This document shows positions 33,110 through 47,000 of a stretch of 64,000 bases of DNA, piece by piece. Each line of letters begins with the position of its first letter. Position 1 is the stretch's first letter. Source of the DNA: Quillaja saponaria (taxonomy: Eukaryota > Streptophyta > Magnoliopsida > Fabales > Quillajaceae). The stretch covers positions 12,495,532 to 12,559,531 of the forward strand of contig CM055617.1 of the NCBI GenBank assembly GCA_029379385.1. Direction: 5' to 3'. The translations under genes were made by a program, and so were the position numbers. Under the pieces are notes generated by a model, which saw only the letters and a list, made by a program, of their open reading frames with translations, had not been told where the DNA came from and did not search any database.

Positions 33110-36100
33110 TTTTTGGGTTCTGATTAGCGCGTCTCCCCAGTTCTTGTTTGCTACACAAGGGTTAAGCTTTCACGTACAGTTTTATGAAATGGAAAATTGC
33201 AACAAGAAATTTATAAAAATGATTTCACAATTAATTTGTGGCATGCATGCATCATACTTGACCTATTTTTATGGAGAAATAAGTGTATCATGCTCAGCTA
33301 TAAGTGCCAATTAAGTCTTGATTCGCTCATCATGCTTCACCTATTTTTAGCAGAAAAGGAAATGTATTTATGATCTTGTTCCAGCTCTTCGGGATAGCAA
33401 TAAGGTAGGCTAGTTTAAGCCATTAGGCCCGTGGGTTATAAGATTGAAGGATTCGGGATAGATTTTGGAGAAAACTATTCTATTATACTCATACGAACTA
33501 CTTAATTTTTTAAATATTTTTAAGATTATATGTAAACAAATCCTAAATCTTTACAAATTGAAACATATATACTCTACACAAAATCTTAAATTATTATTAA
33601 AATCTAATAATATTAAAATACTATCATTTTCTCTATATTTTATATTTAATATAATTATAATTAAATTTCATACAGATTACAGATAAATTTCTTTAGCATT
33701 ATTAGTTTATTCAAATCATTTGCTCTTAGTTGGAGAAAAAACTCAAGTTTTGAATTGAGGGAGAATGAAAACCTCAAAAATAAAATTCATGCAACAAGAT
33801 CTTGTAAACTAGGTGGCAAAAATATCGTGATAAGAATCATGGGACTTCAAACACCTGTAATTTTATCAGAATGACAAATCAATATGCTCAATATCTAGAG
33901 GAGGTGCAACATCAACTATTGCTCTAGCTTTAGCATGTCAACAATCGTCTCTGGTTTTGGCATGTCCATTATCGACTCTAGCATTCTTCAGTTTTAGTCT
34001 CTTATGCAACTTGAACATGTACTGATTTTGGAACTAGAAATGCTTCAAGTTGTTCATGGTGTTTTTCAACAATTGGTACAATTGACTCATGAACCTATAC
34101 AGGTTTAGTGTCCATAATTTCTATATTTGATTCTAGAGGAGTGGACTCCTTAATTTCCTACAAAATACTTGTAGGTACTTTCTGAGATTGAGACTCAGAC
34201 CTTATAGTGGTGAACTCAGGTTGTGGTTTGACTTGGTGGGTAAGGGATTTGAACACACCCAAAACCTTAAAAATAAAATCTAACTCTTTTTGTAACTTAT
34301 TGATTGACATTCAGAATATTCATAAATATATTCTATGGTATCAGGCTTTTTGGACGAAGAAGGGATAGGACTCGATGAGAATGGACTTTTGGGTGCAGGT
34401 AGTGTCACGACCTAAATCTAGGATCATGACCGGCGCAAGAACCCAAACACGATGATGCTCACCTTGCTGGGTCAAGCTAGCTTTAAAGTAATAACTAAGT
34501 ATAAGAAATAGACAACTTAATAGTTGAAAAACAAATTTGTTAACAACCTTCCTAGAATCTAATGTAACTACAAAGCATTACATTTTTTTTTTTCCAAAGT
34601 ATCAAGTTCCAGAGGAAGCAAGTGCTGGCACTCCCAAACTCCAAGTAATTATACATTCAAATCAAGTATCAACGAAACTAGAAAAGAGAGTGGAATGAAC
34701 TTTAACAAGTCCAATGAGTCAGTAAGTAAAACATGTAGGGAAAAGACATACGTATGAATAATTCTATGCTTTCAAACATGATATGCCTATTTGTGAATGT
34801 TACATCCTATAAAACTTTTCGCATTAGTTCATTAGAATTGCTTCATAGAAACACATCAATTAAAATTTCCAAGATCCGCCAGTTAGCAAAGTTTTCTTTT
34901 ATTTCACTTTTCACAAAATTCGTAATTATCTCAAAGGAAATCCCTGGTGTGACGTTGAGAGTATCATAACCCCAAATCACTCAAAATAGATGATTACCCT
35001 AATACATCAAGTTCCTGAAACAACTCTTAAGACATTACCTCAAATATCATAATAATCACAACCTGTACCTTATGACATAAATGAAATTCTGATAGACTTG
35101 ACACCAACCTCAATTGTTGATTGTGTATCTATTCATAAAATTTAATTATATAGTCATACCCACTTTTTAGAATTGTGACTATTCATTACGTATATATGAC
35201 TTCCATAAAAAATTGTTATTAATATTCTAATAGGTATTGTTATATTTGAGAAGAGACTTATATGCAATCTCTAAACTGTAAAAATATGTTGGTAATATCT
35301 TTTAAAAAATAATATTAAATCACAACACACCTCAAAACTTTCAAATCTCCTTCATGTTCTCTATACTATTTTTCTAACAAGTCGACATTCAATCATTTTC
35401 GTCCATAGAGAAAAACAAAGCTATATAATTAATTCAAAATATTTAAGATGGCAAAATTAATTAGTTCTTATTGACAAACAAAGCATTCAATATATTGAGG
35501 CGGCTGATCATCTGATGGTCAATAACGTTAACTAATTAAGTAGGGTATGCTACAAGTCTTCAACGGTACGACTACATAAATAAACTTCCCTTGTGGGATG
35601 TTGCTGGGGCCCAAACGTCTTGTAAGCAAGGCATCACTATGACATATCATTGCTACTGAAATAATGAGAAGAAGCACTTTGTAATTACTAATAAGAGACT
35701 GATTTTTAGAACTCACCTAGCTAATAGGTAATTGTTTTTAATAAATATTCTCAGAACGTTTGTTGAGGTGAAATCAATAATATAATAATCTATTGATTTT
35801 ATTCAAGAAATTTTAAAAACCAAGAACTCATTAAATATTTATTAATTTGTCAAGACAATGTCTAATCACTTAAAATATAAAACAAGTCTAAAATTGGTAT
35901 GTATTTAGAACATTTGTTAGAAAAATTTCACTATTATTAATCACTAACTAGGGCTCTAGAGACTTATAATTAACTTGAAGAATTAATGAGGAGTTGGGTT
36001 GTGGTAGAAATTTTAATTAGGTTTCTGATAATATTAAAAAAAATAAAAATTAATCACTAAAAGACCAAGACAATCATTTTAGTCATGATTATCTAGAAGT

Positions 36101-39000
36101 CTTCGCACTAATAAATCCAGCAAAATCAAACAGTAAGTTTACTTACTGGAGAATAATATACTATATGTATATGGCTGGAAAGTACAAGGCAAAGGGAAGA
36201 TAATTTCCACATGATCATTGGTCTTTGTTTGCCACTGAAGAATTAACAGAATTAAAAAAAAAAACAAAAACAAAAACCGTAAAAAATATGGAAAATGTAT
36301 TGATAACCCCCCACCCCCACCATGATTATTGGAAATCCCATTATTATTTTTAGTGTGTTTATAGGTAAGGTCAATTTATACAACTTCAGGACTAATCATC
36401 TCTTCAATTCCGATCAAACAAAAATAATTCACGTCGATAATAAAAATAATGAAGATTTTACTCCATTATAACCTCTCCAAAGAGATTTTAACCCAAAAGG
36501 TTAATATATATATATAAAAAAAACACCTTCTAAGTTAATCCCCTTGGAATATGTAGTCTCATTATATCTAAAATGAAAAACACAGTAAAATCCCTTTACA
36601 CTGTGTGAGATTAGTTGAATAAATATAGAACCCAACAAACTAGAAGCTTTAAATGGACTTGGTAAAAAAGTCACATAAAAATAGCTTGGAATGGTGGGAC
36701 ACATATAGTGGGAGATTAGATTTTTCATGGGCATTGATACTTAATCTTCTTCTTCTTCTTCTTCAACAATTTAATTGATTGTGTTTGTACATGTGCAATA
36801 AGCCAATAAGTGGAATCTAATTGGAGCTAGATTCTCAAAGGAAAAAAGTTAATTAGTTGGAAGACTACTATTGATCATGTAGTAATCCACTTAATTATAT
36901 AATAATTTTGTTAGACTGGGATCCATTTTTTAGAATTTTTGTTGGGAGACTTTTTATTGAAAGTTTCTGAATTTGTAAATTGGTGATGTAATATGTCTGA
37001 GCCACATAAATGTACCCTAGCTAAGCATTTTATTTCATTTTTTTCAAAAAAACAAGTTACTTAAATATAGTTTTTATTTTTGTCTTCTTTAATTACTTAT
37101 TTTTTTTTTAAACGTGTCATGCAACTTATTTTCTTAGTTTAAATTGATTCGTTGTATGTATAAAAATTTAATTTGATCTATTATAAATTAAACTGTCACC
37201 GTTTGTTAATTAAATCATGAACATAAAAGTCATGTGCAATGCTATTCTCTTTTATTTCTGAAAATTACTTCAATCTCAATATTTGAATTAAATCTCAAGT
37301 CAGGAAGTGATTTTTTAAAAACTTTTTTAACATTATAATTAATTCTCCCCAAATGAAAGAAGTTTGAAAACCCTAATTTATAATATTATTTAGTGTTAAT
37401 TTATCAAACTTTATCTTTTATTTGAAATGCTTGAAAATAACAAAAAAAAAATGTAGGAAAAATTATTTATATTAGTCTTGTTTAGGAACTAAGAAGAAAA
37501 TAAGAGGAATGGCTCTGAAGAATTTTTATTTTTTTTGGTTAGAATTATTATAGTTGAATCCTAATGGGGGAAAAAATTTAAAGAAATTTTTTTCATGTTC
37601 CATTAGCAAATAAAGAAAACTTTGTTTTATCATTAGTAATGCTTTATTTTTGAACAATATAAATAGGAGAATGAAAAAAAAAAGTTACTTTATTCATTTC
37701 AATTTTTCTAATTAGGAGAGTAATATTTTCTTTTTCTTTTTTTGGTCAAGACTACCAAAACTGACCAGTATTTCACTTTCTCTATGCTCAAACTTGCTCA
37801 GTGTGAATGTAACTATTTTATTCTTAGAAACTTAAAGGTCTACCAATTTAGTTTGTCTTAAATTATAATAAACATTCAGGTTTGCATGTTCCACTGCATC
37901 CAGAAATTTTGGCGGTTTTCATATGTTCTTAGTCTCCTAATAAATATATATTCTAATACTTTATTTTTCCTTTCGATTAATAAGTTTATATTAGTGCAAT
38001 ATATATTTCATGGTCAAATTCTCTTACGATTATTTAAATATTTGTTGTGAAAATGACATGTTTATTATTATTATTATTGTTATTACTATTACACATAAAA
38101 GAGTATTATTGCATTTGTTGTCGCTAATAAAAGTAATTATTAATAATAATTTTAATAAGTTTGTCAATAAATTTTAAACTTGACTATATTTGAGATAAAT
38201 GATAATAATTGTGGTGTACGTGTGATTGACTACTCCCAAGCCTAATCTCACAATGGTTTGAGTGTAAAGTTTATAGCTATAGGTGAAACCAATTGTAGTA
38301 AAGGCAGGTGTTGATATTCAAAAATAACACAATGAGATTCTGTATAAATTTTTTATGACGAAATGACTCGGTAAGGAAGATGTCAAAAAGTTGTGGATTC
38401 TTCTTGATAATGGGGAAATAATGATAACGGTGATTTAGTGTCAATGAAAGACTCCCATACTTGATGAAAAAATTATTATTAAAATACACAGTGGGAGTTG
38501 AAAATCTCGTAATATAAAATTAATATTTTTATCTTATTTATTTTTTCTTGAGTCACGAAAATAAAATCTTAAATCTTATCCAATTTTCACCAATTTTATT
38601 ATTACTAAATTATCCCTTTCTTACAATTCCTTAATCACCTAAATAGCTTAACCTACAATAACTTTGAAGAGTTCTGCACATCATCTGTTTACCAAAATGT
38701 CGCAGTGAAATTGCGCCAACTCAATACCATTAGACTAACAGTTCATGGGTGGCCTAGACAAGTCAGCTAAATTAAAGGGTGTAAAAGATTTGTTCCAAGG
38801 CCAATTTGCAATCATGGTGGCTTCTCTGTATTTCTGGTGGGCGTTTCTATCCGAAAGCTGAAAACATCACGTTTTTCAACCTGTATAATCTCCCATAAAA
38901 AAAATATTAATATCTATCCATAAATTACAGAGAAGCAATTTAGGGTCTTCTAGTCAATCTTCTTATCTTTTTAGTTTATGAAAAAGTCCAAATCTCTCTC
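33110..39000. other. Intergenic DNA
   Basis: No intact gene is recognisable over about 5.9 kb. It includes a decayed retroelement-like stretch at 33940-34470 (annotated separately), a (CTT)n run at 36741-36762, a C-rich run at about 36307-36319, and otherwise AT-rich DNA. Confidence 0.5.
33940..34470 (-). mobile_element. Decayed retrotransposon-like coding remnant next to an LTR-like motif
   Basis: On the minus strand at about 34315-33960 a coding-like frame interrupted by stops reads INKLQKELDFIFKVLGVFKS, with further stretches such as HESIVPIVEKHHEQLEAFLV. It is low in hydrophobic content and rich in K, E, S and P. I recognise no specific domain. It lies beside the TGTCACGACC motif (34402-34470) shared with 29008. 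The pairing of a stop-riddled frame with an LTR-like phrase suggests an old retrotransposon fragment, but no gag or pol motif confirms this. Confidence 0.35.
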
Positions 39001-39010
39001 TCTGTATCTC

Positions 39011-39019
39011 CTATATATT
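39011..39019 (+). promoter_or_regulatory. Probable TATA box of the NIP aquaporin gene
   Basis: CTATATATT at 39011-39019 follows a CT-rich run (TCTCTCTCTCTG) and lies about 120 bases before the start codon at 39138, a normal spacing for a plant TATA box and short 5' UTR. Confidence 0.5.
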
Positions 39020-39137
39020 GGTGTTGTTTTATGAGTTCCTGTTTGCTAATATCTAAGGCTGGGAATCCAATTCTTTGTCTCCCTTGCCTTTGTTTAGTCA
39101 ATCTCTTCAGCTTGTTTTTTTGCTAACAATTAGTATT

Positions 39138-40701
39138 ATGGCTGAGACTTCAGAAAGTAATGGAATTCATGATTTAGTTTTGAATGTAAAAGATCATGGC
39201 GATGTCAATAACAATCCTACGCAATCTGCCTCCAAACCAAACATAGACTCTGGCATCTATTTCACCGTGCCTTTCATTCAAAAGGTGATCATATCCTCAT
39301 CCTTCTTTTTCATTTTGTCTTTGTTGTTTTGCAGGCTCTTTTCTTTGTTGTATTACTAATTGTTAATCATGGGCAAGTTGAAAAATGATCTATTACAATT
39401 ATGAATTGCATTACTTTTGTTGGATACAGGTGGCAGCTGAGATTTTAGGCACTTATTTCTTGGTTTTTGCCGGTTGTGCGGCGGTGGTGGTGAATTTGAA
39501 CAATGATAAGGTGGTGACAAATCCAGGGATTGCAATAGTTTGGGGTCTGTCCGTAATGGTTTTGGTTTACACTGTTGGTCATATTTCTGGTGCCCATTTC
39601 AACCCTGCTGTCACCATTGCTTTTGCCACTATCAAAATGTTTAAATGGAAACAGGTAAACTAATCCTTCCAACTCAGATGCAATCTTAACAAGGAATGTT
39701 CAGTTTTGGTGGCACTGCCAAAGACAATATTGTGTTACAGAACAACATAGTCAAAACCAACCAACCAACCAAACTAACTTCTTGTGCTACAATTTTTATG
39801 TTCTAAATTATTTTGTAGGTGCCAGCTTACGTATTAGCTCAACTCATAGGATCTACACTGGCAACTGGATCTCTTAGACTGATATTTCAGGGGAAGCAGA
39901 GCCAGTTTACAGGAACACTGCCATCTGGGTCTGACTTACAAGCTGTTGTGATTGAATTCATAATCACCTTCTTCCTCATGTTTGTTATTTCTGGTGTAGC
40001 CACAGATAACAGAGCGGTTAGTTTTACTCTTCTCATCAGAATTGGTTTAAATGAAGAATTGCTTATCATATTGAGCAATTTGTTCAGAGGTTAATACATA
40101 CTTATTTTTTTAATTATTACAAGACTAAACTGTAAATGAGTGGGACCTATCTGAATGGTACACACACAAATAAAATATGAGAATGATATATAAATCATTA
40201 TTATAAGACTAGAACATTATGGCTTGTAGGAATTTTATTCCTCTATTTGAAAATGATATATGAATTGTTAAAGACCATTCTCTAATGATTTTTTGTTTTG
40301 GTCTTGCAGATTGGGGAGCTTGCTGGGATTGCTGTGGGCTCTACAGTAATACTCAATGTGCTGTTCTCAGGGTGTGAACATATTCCAACCTGATTAAAAT
40401 ATAAAAACATTGATTAAAAGAATGATTATGTATGTTATTGACTAATTAAACCTAATATATTATGTGTTTTTGTGTTGACAGGCCTCTTACAGGAGCATCA
40501 ATGAACCCAGCAAGAAGCTTAGGACCTGCTATTGTCCACAATAAGTACAATGGAATATGGATATACTTAATAGCACCAACAGCTGGGGCTATAGCAGGTG
40601 CATGGGTTTACAATTTCATTAGGTATACTAACAAGTCAGTGCGTGAGATTACCAAGAGTGGCTCTTTCCTCAACCAAGCAGGCCGCAACAGCTCAAAGTG
40701 A
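39138..40701 (+). CDS. NIP1: Nodulin-26-like intrinsic protein (aquaporin), subgroup NIP I
   Basis: Five exons (39138-39284, 39430-39654, 39819-40016, 40310-40371, 40482-40701) encode 283 residues. Six membrane helices and both half-helix pore motifs are visible: SGAHFNPAVT in loop B and GASMNPARS in loop E. The likely aromatic/arginine filter is W (AIVWGL), V (IAVGSTV), A and R (GASMNPAR), the WVAR set of subgroup I. The C-terminal tail REITKSGSFL matches the nodulin-26 region phosphorylated by calcium-dependent kinases on a serine. Members pass water, glycerol and metalloids such as arsenite. Exons 1-3 end in phase 0 and exon 4 ends in phase 2, completed by the first base of exon 5. The paralog number within NIP1 cannot be fixed. 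Confidence 0.92.
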
Positions 40702-43700
40702 TAACCCAAACTTCTTTTTTGCTTTGTGGTTTCTCTCTCCTACAGTTTGGAGATAACGATGTATATTGAATAGAAGTCACATGTATCGTACAGGAGATGA
40801 TGTTATGATCCATAAAAACACAGAAATGAATGAAAATTTGATTTCTATGTTTGGAATATTTCAAGTTTTAAGAAAGAAGAGATGGGTTTGTCAGCTTATC
40901 CATAAATTGTTGAGGAGCAACAAAAAATGAATGCACAGAATTAAGTGCCTCGGCACCAAGAGGATAAAATCAAGAATATGAGTAAATTATAATTTTCTCT
41001 TTTAAAATTTACTGAAATCACACTAATGTTTAGAAAAAATTGACACTTCCTATTATAGGATGGATAGAAAATTAATAATGGTACAAGACAATTAAAATAA
41101 AATATAAAAAGTCATACTTTTTTCTTAAAAAAGTGCCAGGAAATTTTATTTTATTTTTCTTCTTTTGAAATGATTCCTAAATACTTATTTTATTTATTTA
41201 TTTATGTTTTCCACTACTTTTCTAATTTTTATTTTAATGTTAATTTATTCTGTTTATCTCATCTACTTTAACTTTAACATTTTGTTTTTAATAAAATAGA
41301 AAGAAAAAAAAAATTGACACATGGTTTAAGTAGAACTAAGTTTGAATACTAAATAAAATAAAGTTTAATTTTGAAGAAATTAGACAATTTATTTATATAA
41401 ATCTACTCATAAAATTAATTTTGAAGAAAAATATAGAATGACAAGATGGAAATATTTTATTAGTTTTTAAAATTTATATTCTTTAATTAATGATTATATC
41501 ATAAAATTTATTACTTTTCAAAATTTTATATTATCTACTTTTTAATTCTACTTAATTTAACATAAAATTTAAAAATAATAAATTTAATAGATCAAAGTGG
41601 TAAAAAAATATTATGTTATAAGACTTATTTGAAATGACAATTGTAAAAGTATAACTTATTTGTCTTACAAAGTAATGACTAGACTTGTTGAATTTTAGCA
41701 ATACTTCAAAATTCTATTTTTCTCTTTAAAAAATTTACTAAAAAAGGGTTCAATATAATTTTACTTATATAAGTGTAAAAAAAAAAAAAAATTTATCCCA
41801 TTTTATTAGAAAAATATATTAAAATTTAAAAATAAAATTAGGACTAACATAATGTATTGGTATTATAAGAATAAAAAAAAAAAAAATTAGTCATATAGGA
41901 CAAATTTAACTTTATTTTATTTATTATTCAAACTAATGAGTAGATTTATATAAATTAATTTACTATTTTTTTTTTCATTTCTTGAACTTATCTTTAAAAT
42001 ACATATAAATTTATATTTTTATAGTTCATATCATAAAATAAAAATTAAAAAATCAACTTATTATTATTCACATTAATTAGCTCTAGTTATACATGTGTCA
42101 ATTTTTTTTATTAAAAAATAATTAACATAATGTATTAATATAAGAAAAAAGAAAACTAGAAAAAAAAAGTAAATATTTACGACTCATTTGATAAAAAAAA
42201 TAAAATTGAAAATATGATTTATTGGTCTTAATTAAGATAAAAAAAAATGGACTTTTAATATATTTTTGAAAAAGCATTTTATAATATTGTCAAATTTTAG
42301 ACCGTTTTTTATCTCATTTAACGAATTGTATAAGAATAACAAAATAGTATAAGTTTATATTATTAGCTCTACAATATAGAGGGAGAAAATATAAAATAGT
42401 AATATAAAAATAAAATAATTATATAAATTAATATATTAAATTCTATAAGATGACGTCCAACTAAACTTCAATAGAGTTACTCTAGAATAAGAATAAAATT
42501 GTTGAATACTTCATACTATCTTGATATGAATTGAATACTTCATAATTTTTGTTGATCAGAGCTTATAGCAGACTTGATTGATTGAACACTTGGTAATTGA
42601 ATCTGAGAGTTGAGGGCTGCGTCAAAAAAGTTCAGTAATAATTACATGAACTCTGTTCACATATACGTGTCTACGTGAACGTAGACAAGTCTTGTTCCAA
42701 AACCATCAAGGTCGGTTAAATGAATACTTCATACACGAGAGAATGCAGCATTTTAAATTTCTGCCAAACTAGATTTCACATATTTTATAATTAATCCCGT
42801 GAATCGTGATCATACAATTCAAACACAGATGGTTCATTGTAATTGGATAAAGAAATTTGTACATGATTGTTCCTACATCACAGTACCAATAATTTGATTA
42901 GATATTAAATATTCTCAGCAAATCTCTTTGTCTAGTGATCAAATTTTCTAACATATGTGACATTATAAAACATAAAATTGTGTTTGAAATTTGTTCTTCA
43001 TGTTCTGTTATCCATCTATCTTACCCAAGAAGAAACTATAGACCAGCAACCCAGGCATCTTGTGAGAGCTAATGAACAAACACAAAATTAAGTTTACGTT
43101 TTACATCAAAGCCTAAAAATAAATAACCTAATGCAGCAATTAAACCAACTGTGTGTGCTCTCATTTGCAAAGATCAGTGCTGAACTTGCCTTATGATCTT
43201 ACTTCCAGAAAACTTTCATTTTGCTACGTATAGAGACCCTCCCAATTCTCTCTAGAACTCCTTCAACTTGCTTTCTTTACAACTCTACAAGGGGCTACCG
43301 CTTCTTTCTACATGTCACGGTAAGTGATCTTGAGTATAAAAAAGGCATTATTCCTTTTTTATTATATGTATTTTGTGAGGCCACGTGAATATTTTCAAGA
43401 ATAGATTCATAAATTCCAATTGCTCCAACGCAGGACAATAAATGATGAGGTGGTATTGAAATTCTCAACTCAATACTTAAATAATTATAAAATATTATTA
43501 TCAATTCTTATGAGTAAATCTTACTAATCATAATTTTAAATAATTTTCATCCTAAATTGTTCGAATATAACATTATTGACAATGCCTCTGAACCAGCTAG
43601 AGACAAAGACCAAATGCTTGAATTCCCAATTTCAATTGTAATTTTTTTAAAATTTTTTGTTATTCAAACTAATGTCAATTATAATATAAATGAAATTAGT

Positions 43701-44050
43701 TTTATTATTTCAATTCCAATTCCATGCAGCCTTGACAGATACAGAGAAACCAAAATTTCTTGTCCTTAACAATTGGTATATTACTTACAGCATACAAAAC
43801 CATATGGATTCCTCTCTACTCAGCATGCATTATTGTGGATAAAAGTCTAGTTCTGACATATTTATTATTACATCCTTTGCAATTACAAGTTTACAACATG
43901 TACGTTACGGTTGGAAAAGATTTGGAAGAAAAAAAAAAGAAGAAGTTAGAGAAGACAACCAAATACAATTCTAGGTCACAAAGGTGAGGTTCAACTATTA
44001 GAGAGAAATCTTACTTCTAACATTTTCTTGAAGTTGGGGGAAGCAAGCGC
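40702..44050. other. AT-rich intergenic DNA
   Basis: No gene is recognisable. Long AT-only stretches with A tracts (about 41777-41792, 41875-41886) fill 41000-42400. Base composition is more mixed at 42600-43350, but no reading frame resembles a protein. Confidence 0.45.
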
Positions 44051-44051
44051 C

Positions 44052-47000
44052 TCAACTTTGTGCTGGACGATTGTTATGGTTAGCACTAATGCGAAAAGAA
44101 CCATCTCCCTGCCTTGCCCTTGGAATGATGATATGCCTACAACAGACTAGAGCAAGCAGCAATTCCATCATAAATGACATCATGCTGATCCAAATATATA
44201 TAGTTTTCTTCCAATACCAGATAATCCTCATGAAGAAGGGAAGTTTTGACTCAAGGACTAAAGATGCATCGTATATTTCAGGGATGCCAGCACCAAGATG
44301 ATGTTCTGCTCGTTGCTCAATTGTCACTTTTAAGCAGGCAGTAGGTACATCTCCTTCAATGAAACCTCTCATTTTCACATTCAGAGTCTGGGCTTCTGAT
44401 ACATACCCAGTAACAAGAGGAGCAATTTTAAGGAACGTCAGAAATAGGCGGATAGGCTCACTTTTGAATTGTAACATGCATGGATGGCTTGAACTGGCCA
44501 GGGTTTTACCATTAGCAGACAGAAGATCTGCCCTGACCTGCAGAAGAACAATATGTCATACAAATATAAGCATTCAAGAAAAAAAAAATTCATAACATTG
44601 GCCAAAACAAAAGCCATTATCATCAGTATCAAATACCCAGTGGAAAGCTTCTGTGGCATGTATAAATTCTAGAGGAGTATGGTAAAGACGTGCACGTATC
44701 TACACAGCTGTCAAAAGATTCACCATTTTCCTCCAAGGAACAAGGGCAAGAAGATCAAGTTCAAAACAAAGATACACGATATTCCAACGCACAAAGTAAC
44801 TCTAACATAATTTGGTATACCCCAACAAATAACAAATACAAGTGCAACAACTCCTTTCCCATGATAAGTATGTGCTACTCCTATTAATTACAAAGATCCA
44901 CACTTAAATGCAGAAACTCTTTTGCAGTTGTCACAAGCAATAAATCTACCTCAAGCAGTAACTACTGCCAAAAAAAAAAAAAAAAAGATTAATAATACAG
45001 TTCTGTGAAGCAAACAACCTTCAGCATTATTCAGGCAGGTAGAGAAAGTGGTTCCCATATGTCCCATATTCATGCTTAAGTTTCAATTATTCAAGTGACA
45101 AAGAAGCACAACACAACATCATGACTAATTATTCAAAATGAAATGTAACTATAACCGATCCAAGGAACGAAATAGATTCTTTATGGATGGAACTTAACTT
45201 ATAAAGAAACTTTATGGTACATGCCTTTATACGTACTAATAGGAAATCATGGCAAACTCTCATAAACAAGAGAAGATCAATGCAACATGCATTCATGAAT
45301 TTTAACATGAAATTTGATAAAAATAAATAAATATTTTTGAAAAATAATAATAAGTTGCAAGGATTACATAATTTACATACCTTTCTGTAAATGGGGGGAA
45401 AAAAAACAAGAGTACCAGATGCCACCTAAAGTGGTATTTTGAACAGCCCACAAAAAAAACAAGAAAAAAAAAAAAAGAAAAAAAAAAAGAAGAAGAGAAA
45501 TCCTCTAAATACTAATGAACCTTCCAAAATAAGGTGTATTGTTTTATTATGAAAACATTGATCTAATATTAACTTCATGCTTCTTAGTTCCTAACTATCT
45601 AGTATACTTCGCTCTGATAAGTAGGGCCAACAGGTCTCACCAAATAGAGACACAGCATACAAAAGAAAACTGCAGTAATTAAGGGGTAAGAGCTTAAAAA
45701 ATAAAATAAAGTTAGTACCCTTCGTATTAGTTTATACTACAGCTACAAATTTAACTTTTGAGAAGCTATAGAACTAGCAAAATTCTAGAATCAAATGTTA
45801 ACCAAAACTTACATAGAATATCAAGGTAAACCAAATATAATATTCTAATTGCAAGGAATCAAAAAGGTACCTGGAAAACCCCAAGTTTTCTGTTGTGCTC
45901 TGACTCTGGCAGCAATAATGAAACCGTGACCTGTAATCTGTGATTAGAAGGTATAACCCGCATATCAACATTCTTACCAAGACCAATATTTTTTGAACAA
46001 TCTTCCCCACTACCAACACCAGCACAAGATATTAGAGGTACATATGCAACTGGACTCTGCTTCGTATAATCAAAATTCAAAGGTTCTTTCATTCGAAGCG
46101 GCTCCTCTACTAAATACTTCATCAACCACCCACTAATTATAAGGGAAGAAACTAGAAGACTGAATAAAATGATGCAAACATAGAATGACCATAACAAGCC
46201 CCAAGCACACCGCAATGCAACTTTCCAAAACGACTGCTGCTGCTTCAACCATCCATGTAAAGATGGACTAATGTACCCACCAACAACATCCCCTATTTGG
46301 AACAAATTTCCCATTAAATAGTATTTTCCCCTCCTCAATGTTTGAAATGGGTCGATAAGAAACATGGAAGACTGATATAGAAAGAATATGGGGAAAGTAA
46401 AAAACGAAATGAATAGATTAATTTGAAACCCAATGGCCCTGATCACCAATCCTGCTACAAATAAGAGAAAATTGAATGAAGAATCACCCAGTTCTGCAAC
46501 TGAGTCAGCCGAGTCACTACCTGGACCATCATTTGCAGCAGTAGTTATAGTAGATTCCTCACTGTTCTGTTCCCTCAGGCCACTTGGAGCGAGAAAGGAG
46601 CTAACTTGTCCTTGAGCCGAATCACCAATTTCTGCAACTGAGTCAGCCTCGTAACTACCTGGACCGTCATTTGCAGCAGTAGTTATAGTAGATTCCTCAC
46701 TGTTCTGTTCCCTCAGGCCACTTGGAGCGAGAAAGGAGCTAACTTGTCCTTGAGCCGAATCACCAATTTCTGCAACTGAGTCAGCCGCGTCACTACCTGG
46801 ACCGTCATTTGCAGCAGTAGTTATAGTTGATTCCTCACTGTTCTGTTCCCTCAGGCCACTTGGAGCGAGAAAGGAGCTAACTTGTCCTTGAGCCGAATCA
46901 CCAATTTCTGCAACTGAGTCAGCCGCGTCACTACCTGGACCGTCATTTGCAGCAGTAGTTATAGTAGATTCCTCACTGTTCTGTTCCCTCAGGCCACTTG

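Noticed and set aside
35528..35716. Minus-strand frame with a leucine-rich stretch and TRRLGPSNIPQGK, resembling a small secreted peptide
   Set aside because: It has no ATG before the hydrophobic part (the frame opens at GTG), and the only ATG (35650) leaves about 40 residues without a signal. No family motif at the C-terminus.
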